Positions 28,494 through 28,627 of a DNA stretch of 28,627 nucleotides are shown here, piece by piece (positions within the stretch are counted from its first letter, which is position 1; each line of letters starts with the position of its first letter). The notes below the pieces were generated by a model. It did not search any database, was not told the origin of the DNA, and worked only from the letters and a program-made list of their open reading frames with translations. Location: contig CABFPE010000848.1 in assembly GCA_900660155.1 (NCBI GenBank), positions 145,593 through 174,219 on the forward strand, written 5' to 3'. A program made the position numbers and the translations under genes. This DNA comes from Hofstenia miamia. Its lineage: Eukaryota; Xenacoelomorpha; Acoela; Hofsteniidae.

Positions 28494-28627
28494 CCAGGTT
28501 TGAAACCATGCTTGTGCCGTGCCTGTGCCCCCATGTAATATTTAGGGGGCTACATCTCTAGTGAAATGAAAAATCACCACACATAAACTACAATGAATGT
28601 TAACAACGTATATATATATATATATAT

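Overview
This is an AT-rich metazoan (invertebrate-type) nuclear window. It has spliced exons with GT-AG boundaries, two tRNA-Ser genes with an internal promoter layout and T-run terminators, long (TA)n microsatellites, and debris from at least four transposon classes (mariner/Tc1/IS630, hAT, LINE, foldback/MITE). I cannot name the species. Nothing here is prokaryotic, so operons and ribosome binding sites do not apply.

Layout. 1-5900: intergenic, mostly decayed DNA transposons. There is a mariner relic at 684-1375, a second IS630/Tc1-type relic at 1885-2433, a weak Tc1-like trace near 3150-3420, and a GC-rich foldback element at 4935-5153. 5924-13879 (perhaps to 14249): a plus-strand gene or tandem gene pair built from ADAM-family parts. 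Four exons (5924-7006, 8228-8422, 12131-12331, 13073-13879), all in phase 0, encode two metalloprotease-like plus disintegrin/cysteine-rich modules. Neither visible module has the HExxHxxGxxH zinc site. Its introns hold a 147-bp tandem repeat, a dead 1.3-kb Tc1/mariner-type element, a tandem pair of tRNA-Ser(CGA) genes, and a 532-bp TIR element next to an assembly gap. That gap is flanked by the same 30 bases on both sides.

14250-21200: no convincing host gene. It holds a LINE-like trace (about 14385-14710) and a 1,521-bp hAT-type element with an exact 8-bp target duplication (15422-16942), which contains a nested 163-bp hAT MITE. Further single-ended or G-rich repeat traces follow. 21211-22615 (minus): an intronless, secreted or GPI-anchored-type alkaline phosphatase with its metal and catalytic residues present but one extra base in an A7 run. 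A 1,522-bp tandem duplication (22248-23769 and 23770-25290) has copied its upstream region and first ~125 codons, leaving a truncated copy upstream of the full gene. 25291-28627: an hAT MITE, a 5'-truncated LINE with an (AAAT)n tail (about 26800-27502), dispersed repeats and microsatellites.

The two host genes may both act at the cell surface or outside the cell, but nothing in the sequence links them functionally. The most unusual content is the inactive double-module ADAM-like locus. The next most unusual are the tRNA pair with one decayed T arm, the tandem duplication at the phosphatase gene, and an acceptor-like AG 4-5 bases before both start codons.
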